A DNA stretch of 64,000 nt, taken from positions 449,562,014 through 449,626,013 of the forward strand of contig CM062810.1 in the NCBI GenBank assembly GCA_031772625.1. Direction: 5' to 3'. Position 1 is the first letter of the stretch, and each line of letters starts with the position of its first letter. The position numbers and the translations under genes are program-made. The notes under the pieces were generated by a model that saw only the letters and a list, made by a program, of their open reading frames with translations, had not been told where the DNA came from and did no database searches. Shown piece by piece: positions 1 through 11,229 of the stretch. This DNA comes from Pinus tabuliformis (Eukaryota; Streptophyta; Pinopsida; Pinales; Pinaceae).

Positions 1-379
1 TTAGTGATGTGGCGTTGGAATTTTGAAGGCAAATGATAAATGATTGAACGAATCAATCGTTAGCTTATGTGGCGCTAAGTTATTAATGTTTTTATTAGTA
101 AATTATTTTTTTTAAGTTTTTATTAGTTTATTAAGTGCATAGGTTTCATTTTGTAGAGTGTGAAGTTTGCTTCTCACAATGAAACCTCTGCACACTGAAA
201 CCACAAATACTTGGTTGTCAGTGAACAAGATACCATCCCCAAATGAGATAACAAAATTGAGGACCTGACACCATAATCAAACACAAGATAGTGGAATTGA
301 TTACTTTATTCCACATAAAAGTCATGAATTAATGAAGAACTCAAAAAACAATCGCTTCGCACCATGATGAAATAAATTT
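1..379. other. Left flank, nothing recognised
   Basis: AT-rich sequence with no open frame or repeat that I can assign. It lies outside the 53-kb nest and is probably part of the locus that existed before element H inserted. Confidence 0.4.
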
Positions 380-728
380 TAGCGAGGGGATGAACCCCGT
401 GTTTAGTAGTTTGGTTACACTGCCTGTTTAAAATCTACAATCAAGATTGAATCCTTCGATCTACAAGTGAAAAATGACCTCACAGTCTCCAATTCAAGTC
501 CCACATAGTTGAGGCATTGTGCCCTCAAATATTAGTAATGCCACCCCTTCACATTTTTGATATCATCATCTGTCAGGAAACTTTGTTCTAATTCGTGGAA
601 TCATATAGTCATCATATGTGGTCATTGAAAGCAGCACGTGGTCATAGGACGACTATAAAAATATATCAATGATGATATTACAAGGATGGATTGATAGTAC
701 TGACGTAACAATGGATCCAATAACCCTT
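380..728 (+). pseudogene. Degenerate coding-like tract, left part (unrecognised)
   Basis: Plus-strand frames here show longer runs without stops than expected for AT-rich DNA, but the tract is clearly broken several times. The same character resumes directly beyond the far end of element H at 53595, so H appears to have inserted into this tract. I do not recognise the protein. It could be a host pseudogene or an old mobile or viral remnant. Confidence 0.3.
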
Positions 729-733
729 CTATT

Positions 734-2394
734 TGTTTGAAAATCAGAAAGGCAGAAATATTTTCTTATGTTGGTAATTGCTTGTGATATTATTGTGTTC
801 TTATTAGCTTATTTATGTTCTTCCTTTATCTTCTTTTCATCAATAAATCATCAAAGAAAAAACATGAATATCATGGACACCAAATGTAGGCGCATAGCTA
901 GGGAAAAACCTCTATATAGGGGAAATCTAGTCAAGAATTCTTCCTTCAATAATTCAAATGAGATAGACCAAGACCTTATACCAACAGACCTTCCTCCTCC
1001 ACCAAGTGAGCCTTTCAATATGATTTAGTAGTCTCTTCTTATCCAACAACTTCAACCCAAAAAAAATCTAGAAATTTCAGCTTCCCAGCAACAAAAATTC
1101 AATCTAGCTTCAAGACTCCAGTTTCGATCTAATAATTTCAATAGCTTCAACCTAGCAACTTCACAGTTTCGACCTTTGATGCAACAATTTCACAAATTCA
1201 ACCTTGATGCAGCATCTTCACAACTTTCATCCTTGATGGAGCAACTTAACAACTTCGACCTTGATACAGTTTCAGAATTCCGTTGCACATGAGAGAGAGA
1301 GAGACCTAAAAACTCGTATTCCAACTTCCTTCTTGAACTTCACACTCTTTTCTGTTTCCCAGCTACTGCAAGTCAAAATTGTGTAATATGTCCTCCAAAT
1401 GAGTCAAGTTACTGCTTATATATAGTCATCTTATGTGATTGAGTTCTTATAATGAGGCTGACTTGTCCTTCCTTGAGGCTGACTTGGTGGAGAAGGCCTA
1501 ATTGACCTAATTTGCATTAAAATATTTTTCTTTCTTGACAAATAATTCCCAAGAAAGGTTCCTTACATTGTGACATGGACAATGATCCGGATTTAAACAA
1601 GAATGCAACAAAATATAGAGATAACCATATACACAAAGATGTAGCAGAAATAATACTTCATTTCATTAATGGAAAATACTGAAATATGCTTACAACCAGA
1701 AATGGAAATAAACCAGCTAGGGTGATGGTAGCTTATCTCTAAGAAGAGATGTGGTGGCTACATGCCTCTGAACTGTGTTACAATGAGGCTCGAAGGCCTA
1801 TTTATTGTTGAGAAACAATTGAAAACCCTTCACATCCCAAAACCTAACCCTAGAAGATGAAACACCAAATTGTGGGCCCTGTTTGGGTAAATTGGTACAT
1901 CAATTTCCCAGGGTCGTAACTTTGGCATACGATCTCCGTTTGACGCGTATAATAACTCGTTAGAAATATCTATCCGAACACTACAACTTTGGGAAGGGCA
2001 AAATGGGTCCACCATGGACCCATGTTGCCCCCAGATTTCCCAAAAAAACGTCGTTTATGGCCTCAAAACGGCTCCGGAAGTTTAGGACCCAAAAAACTGC
2101 TAAAAATAGTAAATTGTGCTACAATTAAGGAAATTGAAAAGTTGAAAGAAACCATGGTGGGGGTCCAAGTGGACTTGGCGGGTGGCCACCAATATCCACC
2201 TGGATCAGACAAGGACACTTGACAGAAACCCTAAAAGTCTTCAATGAATACTTTGACCTAAAAACAATTGACCCAAGCATGAAACCCATGCTTTAATAAA
2301 CCAATTTATTTAATAATACATTAATTTTTATTTCTTTTGGCAAATACATTTCAAATATAATTATGAAGAACAACACAAGTTACATTCTTGAACA
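734..2394 (-). repeat. 3' LTR of H, carrying solo LTR S1
   Basis: It matches 52594-53589 over its full length apart from the 1583-2207 insertion. On the minus strand it starts TGTTCAAG and has a TATA-like TATATATAAG near 1412-1421. The protein-like reading at 768-1028 is LTR sequence and not a gene. Confidence 0.85.
1583..2207 (-). mobile_element. Solo LTR S1 inside H's 3' LTR
   Basis: This 625-bp insert has inverted ends TGATCC...GGATCA and a perfect 5-bp target duplication GACAA (1578-1582, 2208-2212). The matching 5' LTR of H lacks it. There is no internal region, so I read it as a solo LTR. Minus orientation is suggested by a TATA-like AATAAATAGG about two thirds of the way in. Confidence 0.8.
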
Positions 2395-4199
2395 CTCCCT
2401 CTTAACTAGGGAGGTATTCATAAATACCTATATCCATAGAGGTACATGGAAGATATCTAAAATGAAATACAAAGAGTTTAGCACACTCAGTTCTATGGAT
2501 TAAATTCCTGACCAGGGTAATCTATCTGAGTGGGACTAAGATGGACTAAAGCTTTCATCCATTATAGGTACCATAAATCTTACTAACTAACCATCAACCC
2601 AGGGATCTAGGTGTGTATCCAAGGTCAGAACTCCAATATCAACGCCAACCTCGCTCTTCAGGATCTAGACATCAAACACACATAGGTCATCCAGATTTCC
2701 TCCCAAGCATCTGTCATTAAATGCTTCCTCTCTCCCTAATAAACTAGATATATCCATTTGTCCCATCATGCTTCCCAAGTGTTCATCTTTTCTTTATGAA
2801 GATATTTACATGTTCAAGCAGAAACCCCAATCAACAATAAATGTTCAAATATACATGTACAAGTAAACACAAACCTTTGGGGTTCTCAATCATCTTGATG
2901 CAACTTATTTATTCATATCCAAATATTCAGAATATTTTCTTCTTTCATTTCTTTAGCAACACCAAGACATCCTCAATACATTGTAGTACATTCATTCATT
3001 CTTCGATTTCTTCTTCAAGGTATCCATCATGACTATCATAATATTATGTTCCTCTTACCTGGGGAGATGTACTCTTTTCTTCTAACCATGCTCCCTTTTA
3101 ACTTAAGGAGATCAACAATTTTATTTTTCTATAACATTAGATAAGTTTCAACAACTTCATCAAGGTAATCTTGATCATCATCATCCTTATATATTCCTTC
3201 ATCATGCTCATCATTAATTTTCAATTACGAATATCTCCAAAATCTTGAAGATTATGTACCTGCAAAACTTTAATAGCGAGTAAAACCAAATACGAACATA
3301 CAAAGAATGAATTTAACTACATCAAGATCATGTCAATACAATAATGGAAGCATTAGAATTTAGACTTCAAACAACTAAACCTAGTTAGGTTCATGAGACA
3401 CATCTAGACTTCGACTTCTTGTTAGGGTTATTGTCATAAACCCTAGATCACATCATAAAGACTTAAAGAAACTTAATCAAGATATCAAATTCATTATATA
3501 TAGGCCCTCAATTACACAGATATATGACAAATTTTATTCTTGAAAATCCTAGATTCTACCTTCGAGACACAAAGCCTTAGATATCAGCAATTCAACCAAA
3601 CAACAGTTCTACTATACATGTTAGATTCTACTAGGGTTTGTTGCAAACCCTATATTTTATCATCAAAACTAAGTCATATCAGAAGTAATATCATCATATC
3701 CTAGAATATCAGTCTTCTTATAGGTTTTCTATAATTCACAAACTATAAGCATAAACCATTAGATCAACATACGCAAATATACATATCTAGGACTTCATAA
3801 TCATGCACTATCATATCACAACAATATCTACTAGGTAAACCCAAGACACAAATATCAATACATTAAAGTTAGACATAGAACAATTTTGACCAGGATAGGG
3901 TTTCAATCAGACAGAAGAACATACACCTAGGAATTCATTTATAGGATGTTACTTTCAAGGGTTTTGTTCACAAACCCTAATTCACCAAACCCTAAATATC
4001 TAGGGCTTTAATACATAGCATGGGCATTAACAAAAAACCCTAAAGGACTAGGGTTTCTATCATAACAATACCAGAACATCAATGGAATAGGAATTCTAGA
4101 TTTCATCAACAACAATAAGTACATTATGGTTTCATAATATTAACATGCCCTTAGGTTATGGTTTTACAATGAACCTATTTTTTTGCTTCCACATGTATG
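2395..4199 (-). other. H internal region, 3' part, no coding signal
   Basis: This is 1.8 kb between H's purine-rich tract and the G insertion. I see no conserved pol motif. It holds several AAACCCTA/TAGGGTTT-like words near 3400-4060, common in plant untranslated DNA, but they are not arranged as a telomeric array. Confidence 0.5.
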
Positions 4200-4781
4200 T
4201 GTTGACGGTGCTGGACCCGCCAACATTCAAGGGATCACCCCGGTATGAAGTCCCAACTAGACCTCACACAGTTTGGTGTGGGAGTCCAATCTGGTATGAT
4301 GGCCTGGTTGCCATTGTCTTAAGGATTTGCCTCAACTCTTGCTTGTCAACATAGGAGAGTGCTTTGCTTCGCCTTCGAGAAGTGAGATTTGTGTGCTTGG
4401 TGAATGCTAGTGTACTTGTGTCAATGATTCTTTCACTGTAAGGGGATAGGGTGAGAGTGAGTCCCAAGTTGTTTGGGATGAAGTCCCAACTCGTCTAGGA
4501 ACATACAATACAACAGGACGTGCACAGCTTCCGGAGGAGAAGTCCACACGGATGCAACAGTCACAACACACAAGGTAAGCTAGCACGTGCAACACTCAAT
4601 GGATGACTCTGAACGAGTGCAACAGTTGTTACAACAAGCTTTATGTGAAAGGTCTTTATAATGTCTGGGGACATAGCCACCACGGGTGAGACAGTGTTAA
4701 CAACATATACAACACATTTACATTAACATATTAACAAGTGAAATAGTTCAAGTTGTCAACATAGATTAAAGAAACATGCAT
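4200..4781 (-). repeat. Left (3') LTR of G, first piece
   Basis: It starts TGTTGACGGTGCTGG and aligns with the starts of the middle (26594) and right (48100) G LTRs. It stops where element A begins. Confidence 0.8.
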
Positions 4782-5274
4782 TTTGTTTAGAGTGAAGCTT
4801 AAAGAGAAGAGCCTTAAAACTACTACTGTTGAGGTCATCATGGAATGCTAACAGAAGTGTGTGGGAACCTGGTTTTGTCGGAGGAGAACGGAAATGTCAA
4901 GACAATGGTTGTAATATCTTCTTGATTCAATATATATGAAACTATCGATTGATTTCCTACATGATTTGTCATCTTACATGTTCATGGCTTAATGTTTCTT
5001 GACTTGTTAAGTAGGTTGAATTACATTTTGTCTATTATCATAGTTGTTGTTTACTTATTTCATGCATTTGAAGAAGGAAGCGAGAGATAGCTGGAGCGAG
5101 CAAGAAAGGACATCATCAAACAGGATAAGCGTACTAAGATGTAGGCCCTCTTAATTGGTTCTAACCTAAGAAAATCTTCCATAGAATGTATTAGTTGTGG
5201 CTAGACCCATTATTGGGCTAGAGGAATTTGTTTGTGTCCGCACTCATAATTTTACTTCACCACAAATTAGCAAC
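4782..5274 (+). repeat. 5' LTR of A (partial)
   Basis: It aligns with 11840-12326 at roughly 93% by eye and ends in the same TTACTTCACCACA. Its left edge abuts G LTR sequence. Confidence 0.75.
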
Positions 5275-6540
5275 CATACTGGGGATCTATCCTTCTATTT
5301 GCTTGATTAAATTTCATGGTTTTTTGTGAACTTTTCTCGTATCACCATTTCCCCTTAGTTATGTTTGCTTTGCTTTGTCTACTGCTCTGGGTTGGAAATT
5401 CGCAGTAGCAAGTCTCGTCTCAGCCTTTGAAGTTTTTTATTTTTTCCATGCATCCTCAGTCAACGCACTTATTTCGCTTATAGTCGTGCCGATCAGCGCG
5501 ATATACTCAGAAACAGTTGCGCTGACCTTCCTCTGGCGCTTGTTGTTAGTTAGGCAGTCGCACCAATGCCTGTAGATGAAGATTAGGGTTCACCCTAGAT
5601 CTCGACCAGTGTGTCTTGGTCTCTTGATTTTTGCCTTGTAGCTTGTTTAGACTATGTTCTCCTTGACTAAATAGCTTCATTTAGCTTGGTTTGTGTGCTT
5701 TCTTGGCTTAGCCCACCCTCTGATGTGTTAAGTCTGGCTCTGTGTGAAGTTCTTTTTTATTTTTTCTTTGAATCCCTCGATCGGCACTAGTTGCTAGTTA
5801 GGTAGTCGCGCCAATTAGGCCATCAGCGCTAGTTGTAGTACTAGTCAGTGCTAGTGCTAGTGCTAGTGTGTCTTGACCCTCGCACTCCCTTCTTCAGACT
5901 CACATCTTCATTGCTTCATTTTCAATTCAATGAGTGAAAGAGTCTCGTTTTTTCTCTTATTTCAAGTGTCTCTTTTCTATTTCCAATCATAGATTACATT
6001 GCATGTTTTGTCAATTGAAGCATTTATGTGTTTGGTTTGTTCAATTCAGGGAAGAAGTTGTTTTTAGTTTCATTTATCATGCTTTGGATTTGATTGATGC
6101 TTGTTTGTTCGGAATTGTGAAAATTTTCATTAAAAGTTCTTTATGTGAAAGATTCATTTTGAATTTTATGAAAAGAAGAACGGCACTCTAGTTTACTTAA
6201 GAAAAAATATTGCATTAGTAGCGTTATTGAGAAGCTAGAATTGCATCATCATAGGCATGGAAATGAAATGAAACTTATTTTGTTGTTAAGGGAAGATTAA
6301 GTGAACTTAGGACATGCATAAGTGAAAGTTTTCATTCTTTGATTGTTGCATTGATTGTGTGCTTTCTATCCCTCAATTAGTGTTAACTTTCATCGAACAA
6401 AGATCTCTTTTCTCATATAGCTGCATGTAGGAGTTTTGTCAGATGACAGTGGTATAACCTTGAAATTGAAACCTAATTCAAGATCAACCATTAAAATTTA
6501 TCGAATTAACCTAAGGAAGCATTGAAACTTAATGCTCACA
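5275..6540 (+). other. A 5' leader, no gene
   Basis: This is untranslated leader between the primer site and the conserved TATA block. The small open frames at 5375-5575 and 5934-6191 match no family I know and have no counterpart I could see in B. Confidence 0.5.
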
Positions 6541-6800
6541 TTTAGAGGTCTAGGCTAGAGATGTGTTCCGATGTCTTTAAATGTAGTAGCTGTCGCTCGC
6601 TTCGACATTAGACAGTGCTAGTATGGATTTGTGCTCCCCATACTGTCGTGTATATAAAGGGAGACCCCACTAGGTCTGCAATCCTTTATCCATAGGAAGC
6701 CGAGTCTGTTGCCTTGTAAATGTGATACACCGAACACAGCATTCGAGGAGATTTCCTGCCCATACTTCTCAGTTCACCGAGAGGTATTCTGCAATTCACG
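6540..6800 (+). promoter_or_regulatory. Conserved internal TATA-like block of A
   Basis: GTGTATATAAAGGGAGACC (6649-6667) is followed by ATCCTTTATCC and AGGAAGCCG. The complement of 34340-34580 in element B has the same order, GAGTATATATTGGGAGACC then ATCCTTTATCC. It reads like a core promoter roughly 1.3 kb downstream of the primer site. Function is inferred. Confidence 0.5.
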
Positions 6801-6847
6801 GTTACCTGGTAATCCTTTTGCCTAGAATACCCTGAGTAGTCATTTTT

Positions 6848-6969
6848 ATCTTTACTGACTCTTTAAATTTGAAAAGATCATCGATCACTTTTCCTTTCAA
6901 GCTCGTTAATTCCGGAAGCGACTAGAGTCACCTTTCATCCTTTTCTCGACTCTTAAAATATGAAAAGGA
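6848..6969 (+). repeat. Hairpins upstream of A gag (GACTC-TTAAA loops)
   Basis: Arms ATCTTT/AAAGAT enclose 6848-6878 and arms TCCTTTTC/GAAAAGGA enclose 6938-6969. The latter loop is TCGACTCTTAAAATAT. A weaker one lies between. Element B has matching structures at 34143-34174 and 34237-34263. Confidence 0.55.
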
Positions 6970-7153
6970 AAAGTTTTGTTTCGTTGTCTTAAAATTAACT
7001 GCCCATGAAATATTCCTGGTTAAAGTTATCTTCCTTAGTGTTTCTTTAAAGTCGATTCCAATGGCAACATTCCCGGAGTCTACCAGTTAAGGGTTCCCCT
7101 CAGATGGGAATCCTGGTCCTTTTCCTTCTTTTGGAAATGCTGGTGCTCCTTAT

Positions 7154-7759
7154 ATGGCAACGTTGTCCCTCCCTAGGTTAACCATTAGTTTACCTGTCTG
7201 GTTATTTTCAACCTTAGTGGTCCCGAGTGTCCCAACTCCTGCCCTGCCATCTCCTTCATTCGAATCATGTCACAATGATTCTAAGGTTGACCCCTCTCCT
7301 TCTTCCCCCATTTATTCACCCTTCTCTTCTGCTTCGCCTGGTGAAAGTTTCAAATCTAGTAACCAAGAGGCTAAGAAGAAGAAGAAGAAGACAAATAAGA
7401 AGAAGTTAGATAAGCAAGAGGCCAATCATGCAGCTATTGCTCTAAATTCACCTCCTATAGACAAACCTTTCAATCCTCCATGGAAGGCCAGATTCCCTTG
7501 CAAGCTATATAAGGGTGACCATCTCCTTCAAGATTGTCCTAGTATTTCCAGAGTCTTAGAGGTATGGTCTCAAGATCTGGATCGACCATCCCCATCGACC
7601 TATAGAGTTCATGTCAATGATACACTCTCGGCTAATGATGGTAAGAAGAATGGAAAGATTAGATTCCCCTATAGGTTATGTGAAAGAGAGCATCTTCTTC
7701 ACCTTTGTCCTCTTATGGATAAGGCTTCCAAAGTTTTGGAAAACCTTACAGCTCCTTAG
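7154..7759 (+). CDS. Gag-like remnant of A with zinc-knuckle-like pair
   Basis: About 200 codons. The N-terminal segment (MATLSLPRL...LPVWLFST) aligns with the start of B's gag-like ORF. A serine/proline stretch and a lysine run (around residues 74-90) follow. Two knuckle-like motifs of the KGDHLLQDC and CEREHLLHLC type come next, spaced as in B. The role would be RNA-binding capsid or nucleocapsid-like protein. The copy is degenerate relative to B, and the homologous frame probably begins upstream near 7060. Confidence 0.6.
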   Translation: MATLSLPRLTISLPVWLFSTLVVPSVPTPALPSPSFESCHNDSKVDPSPSSPIYSPFSSASPGESFKSSNQEAKKKKKKTNKKKLDKQEANHAAIALNSPPIDKPFNPPWKARFPCKLYKGDHLLQDCPSISRVLEVWSQDLDRPSPSTYRVHVNDTLSANDGKKNGKIRFPYRLCEREHLLHLCPLMDKASKVLENLTAP

Positions 7760-8169
7760 GCCCAACACCCTGTTGGTTATTAGAGCTTTCTTCTAACCCT
7801 CTCCTAGTCAGGAAAGAGATTGACTTGGATTCATCTCTTTCCCATCCTGCTCTTCCTGAGCATGATTCTCTTGTGTCTGTTCCTGACCAACCATTGATCG
7901 AAAAGAGTGTCAACTTGGCTCCACCTCTAGTTGCTCACTCTGTTCCGAAAGAGGGTAGTGATCATACTGCTCATGTTCTTCTCATCTCCTCAGATTCTCA
8001 TGAATCGAAAACTGACCCTCCCATTTGAGTTGTTCAGGAGAGTCCTTCTCATATTCCTGGAGGGCATGGGGGAAATCATATGATACCCCCACCAAGTAGT
8101 TTTGTTGTTTCATTTGATTGGAATCAATTGACTACTTTCTGCCTCCCATCTTATGTGTCTTTCTAGATC

Positions 8170-8470
8170 ACAGTACAAGCCTATAATATGGTAGTACATG
8201 GAACTATATTAGATGAAGACGCATCTCTTAGCATCATGTCTTCTACTACTTGGCAAGCTTTGGGCTCCCCATAGCTTGTGCTTGTCACTCAAAATCTATT
8301 GGATTTCAACAGAGGAACCAGTTAACCCTTGGGGGTCCTTCCGAAGTTCCCTATTACTTTGTAAGGGAAGTTCGTCTATATAGACGTGATGGTAGTCCAA
8401 GTTCCTTCAGATTTCCATCTTCTCCTTGGACGTGACTATGTTTATGTCATGGGAGCTCTTGTTTCTTCAC
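8170..8470 (+). pseudogene. Retropepsin-like tract of A
   Basis: The translated sequence around 8200-8290 (DEDASLSIMSSTTW) matches B's DEGASMSILSSTTW, the position of a retroviral-type aspartic protease active site. It is broken. It follows the gag-like ORF as expected for gag-PR order. Confidence 0.5.
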
Positions 8471-8825
8471 TATTCCGTGTGGTTTGTTTTCCGCATGAAG
8501 GGAGAATAGTGACCATTGATCAATTGTTGCTCAATGGTCACTAGGCGCCTCCTTTGCAACCATCATCCCCTATCGACTCTTGTTTGTAAGCAGTACCTTC
8601 CCCGCCATAGGTCAATTATGTGGCTACATGTTCTATCTCCACATCTGCTAATGATCACACAGATGGTATAGTACATTATGTATTGGGGGCATTGGAACCC
8701 AATCTATCTTTAGTACCAAATGACATGTATTCCTCCCAGAGTGTGATTCTTTCGTTTAGTGAAGACCTCTTGGGAGCCATGTTCTCTTATGGATCATGAA
8801 AGGAGTCACAAGGATAGTTATTTTT

Positions 8826-9066
8826 CTTGTGTAAACCTCGTTAAAAAATGAAACAACATCCGAGGATAGTTCCTGGTCTTGTGTCAACCTCGTTAAAAAA
8901 TCAAACAAAGGGTGTGAGCATAGTTCTTTGTCTTGTGTTAAGCTCGTTAAGAAATGAAACAAGGGTCTCGAGCATGGTTCCTGGTCTTGTGTCAAGCTCC
9001 TTAAAAAATGAAACAAGGAGTTATGAGGATAGTTATTTTACTGTTAACCTCGTTAAAAAATTAAAC
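8826..9066 (+). repeat. 54-bp tandem array in A (core CTCGTTAAAAAATGAAAC)
   Basis: About 4.5 copies of a 54-bp unit. Each contains CTTGTGTCAA, then CTCGTTAAAAAATGAAACAA, then a GGATAGTTCCTGGT-like tail. CTTGT and ACAAG at the two sides of the core can pair. B has a looser counterpart on its sense strand at 31865-32060. Confidence 0.75.
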
Positions 9067-9687
9067 AACTCCCGTTTCCAAATCGAGTCTTTGATTAAGA
9101 TCTCGTAAAATCCCAGTCAAGTCTTTCCTAGACCTCGAAAGTGAACCTTCATTCCATATACCTATTTGAATGAAATGAAACTTGGGGGGCATGTACCTCA
9201 ATTCGAGTCATTATGCTGGGGGCCATGCAAACTTATAGCAAGCATAGTTTTTCGTTTAAAGCTTGTGTAAACATGAAACCGAATCCAAGCAGAGTTCTCC
9301 ATGGTTCAAGCTTGTGTAAAAATGAACACATGCCCGATTTACATCTTGTGATTGTTTTTTTAATCAGCTGATTTCTGCTAGATGATCCTTGGTTGTTTCA
9401 TTCCATCGCCACCATCTCTTTGGCCGATCATATGCTTTCACTTGGTTGTTTTTTCCTTTCCCGAAGGACCGCAACGATGAGTGGTTTTATTAGCCAGCCT
9501 CTTGACCATTACATGTTTTGAGTAGTTCCACCATTGTCGGAACCAGTTGCTACCCTTCATACCACTCATTCCTCCAGGACAAGTTACCTTTAAGCTCTTT
9601 CCTGACTTGTAAAATATGAAAAGTTTGCCGAGTATTTTTCCCTTTTGACTCGTAAAAGAGAATAAAATGGGAGGTCTACTTTCAAGC

Positions 9688-9965
9688 TCTTTTCCGACCC
9701 TTTAAAAGTGAAAAGATAGTCGAGCCCTTTTTGTTTCGAACTCATTAATAGATGAGAAACTTCGTGCACCCAATATAAGTTTACCCCTTTTTCAGGCTGG
9801 GAGGCACTATTTACAAAAAAGGTACTCCTTGACTGAAATGGTCAAGTGGTTCCCTCAAGTATCATTTTCTACCTTTTCAGGCTCAAGAGACACAAATGTA
9901 TGAAAAAGGACCATGTGGAATTTTCTTTTCAGTGTCTTTTTCAAAATTTCTAAACATGAAAAAGA
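9688..9965 (+). repeat. Hairpin cluster downstream of A protease tract
   Basis: Arms TCTTTTC/GAAAAGA (9688-9716, loop CGACCCTTTAAAAGT), GTTTC/GAAAC (9733-9760) and TCTTTTTC/GAAAAAGA (9935-9965). A small CTTTT/AAAAG hairpin around GACTCGT lies at 9642-9658. Confidence 0.5.
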
Positions 9966-10199
9966 TATTGAGTTACATCTTTTTTGGACTCGTTAAAACA
10001 TACGAAGACATCATATTCGTCACCATAATGAACATGAGCTTCTCCTTCCTAGGGCTCATTAAACTTACTAAGTCAGATTCATCTGAAGGATGAAGTTACA
10101 GTGCAAGCATATGCTATCCCCTTTAAGCTTGCGATTAAAAAATAATTGGGGTACCCACCAGAAATGGTAGGGGAAAATTTGGAAATTCAATCAGTTGTG

Positions 10200-10720
10200 T
10201 CGGAAGCTCACTCTTGGACATGACACTTTCTACTTCATGTCGGGTTGGGATATCTTCACTTCATCTTTAACCTTCATGGGTTGGATCGTTTATTTTTGCC
10301 TTCCATTTGATCTTTGCCACATCATCATAACCATCGATCCTATGGATCCAAAAGCTACCAAAATTACAGTTGTGTCACTGATATGTTCAAGAGTTGTCCT
10401 TTTGTAGTTACACTTACCCCTTATTCTCTATATCATCCCAAATCATTTTGCATCCCTTTGTCCCATGTCGATGATGTGGGATACATTATGGCCCTCCTTC
10501 GACACGGTCGATTCCTGTCGACTTCAACTCAATATCTGGGAAGTTGACCGAGAGACTCCATTCCTGTACCTTAGAGCTTGCATGCCTTAATGGAAAGTTC
10601 TTCGCACTCGACGGCAAGTTCACATCATTGGCTTTCGATCGAGTGATTTCATGGGTGTTCGACTTTAGTTCCTCTATTCACATTCCATGGATTGTGTTGA
10701 TAGTACCTTGAGGACCATTG
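10200..10720 (+). pseudogene. Third coding-like tract of A (unrecognised)
   Basis: Short plus-strand frames here resemble the complement of 30560-31060 in B in nucleotide sequence and partly in protein, for example SHVDDVGYIMALLRHGRF in A. It lies between the hairpin clusters and the 3' LTR, where no standard gag or pol domain is expected. No family is recognised; it is broken. Confidence 0.4.
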
Positions 10721-10918
10721 TCATTATTGGTGGTTTCTCTCACGCTTATTAACAGTTTACATCATTGAATTATAATTAAGCGAATTTCTAGCATGTTCGA
10801 CATCAACACATCTATTCGCATGTTAGAATTTGTACTTTGATCGGCTCAAATCACGCAAAGTCCAAGTTGCAAAGTGGTGTGACATGGTTATGTTGATATA
10901 CATGTCCCTTTCAGATGG

Positions 10919-11073
10919 ATGGTTGCAACCATACCATCAGTTATCATCTGTGATCCTTCTCATTATTGGATGGTTGCGACCATACCTTGATTTCATTATT
11001 ATCCTCTTTGACAGATGGTTGCGCCCATACCTAGATCCATTTACATGATCATTCTCTGGATGGTTGCCTCCAT
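10919..11073 (+). repeat. Four spaced ATGGTTGC(A/G)ACCAT palindromes
   Basis: Copies at 10919-10932 (perfect palindrome ATGGTTGCAACCAT), 10970-10983, 11015-11028 and 11060-11073 (decayed). Spacing is 51, 45 and 45 bp. They sit about 150 bp upstream of A's purine-rich tract and 3' LTR. Confidence 0.65.
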
Positions 11074-11229
11074 GCCACGATTCATGTATCATTTGACAGA
11101 GTCCTCAGTTATGTATATGTATCTATAATTTCTTGCAGGTTTTCCGACAGCAGACTACGGTTCCCTGCACTGATTCATAAAGCATTTCATACCTCAGTCT
11201 AGTTCGGCCTTCACGCTTTAGGGGGCATC

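Noticed and set aside
3400-4060. Interstitial telomere repeats (AAACCCTA words)
   Set aside because: The words are scattered singly and not tandem.
7154-7759. Possible host gene (about 200 codons, basic, Ser/Pro-rich)
   Set aside because: It lies between LTRs and aligns with the gag-like ORF of element B on the other strand.
8826-9066. Regular repeats resembling a CRISPR array
   Set aside because: Units are contiguous 54-bp tandem copies with no unique spacers, inside a plant retroelement.
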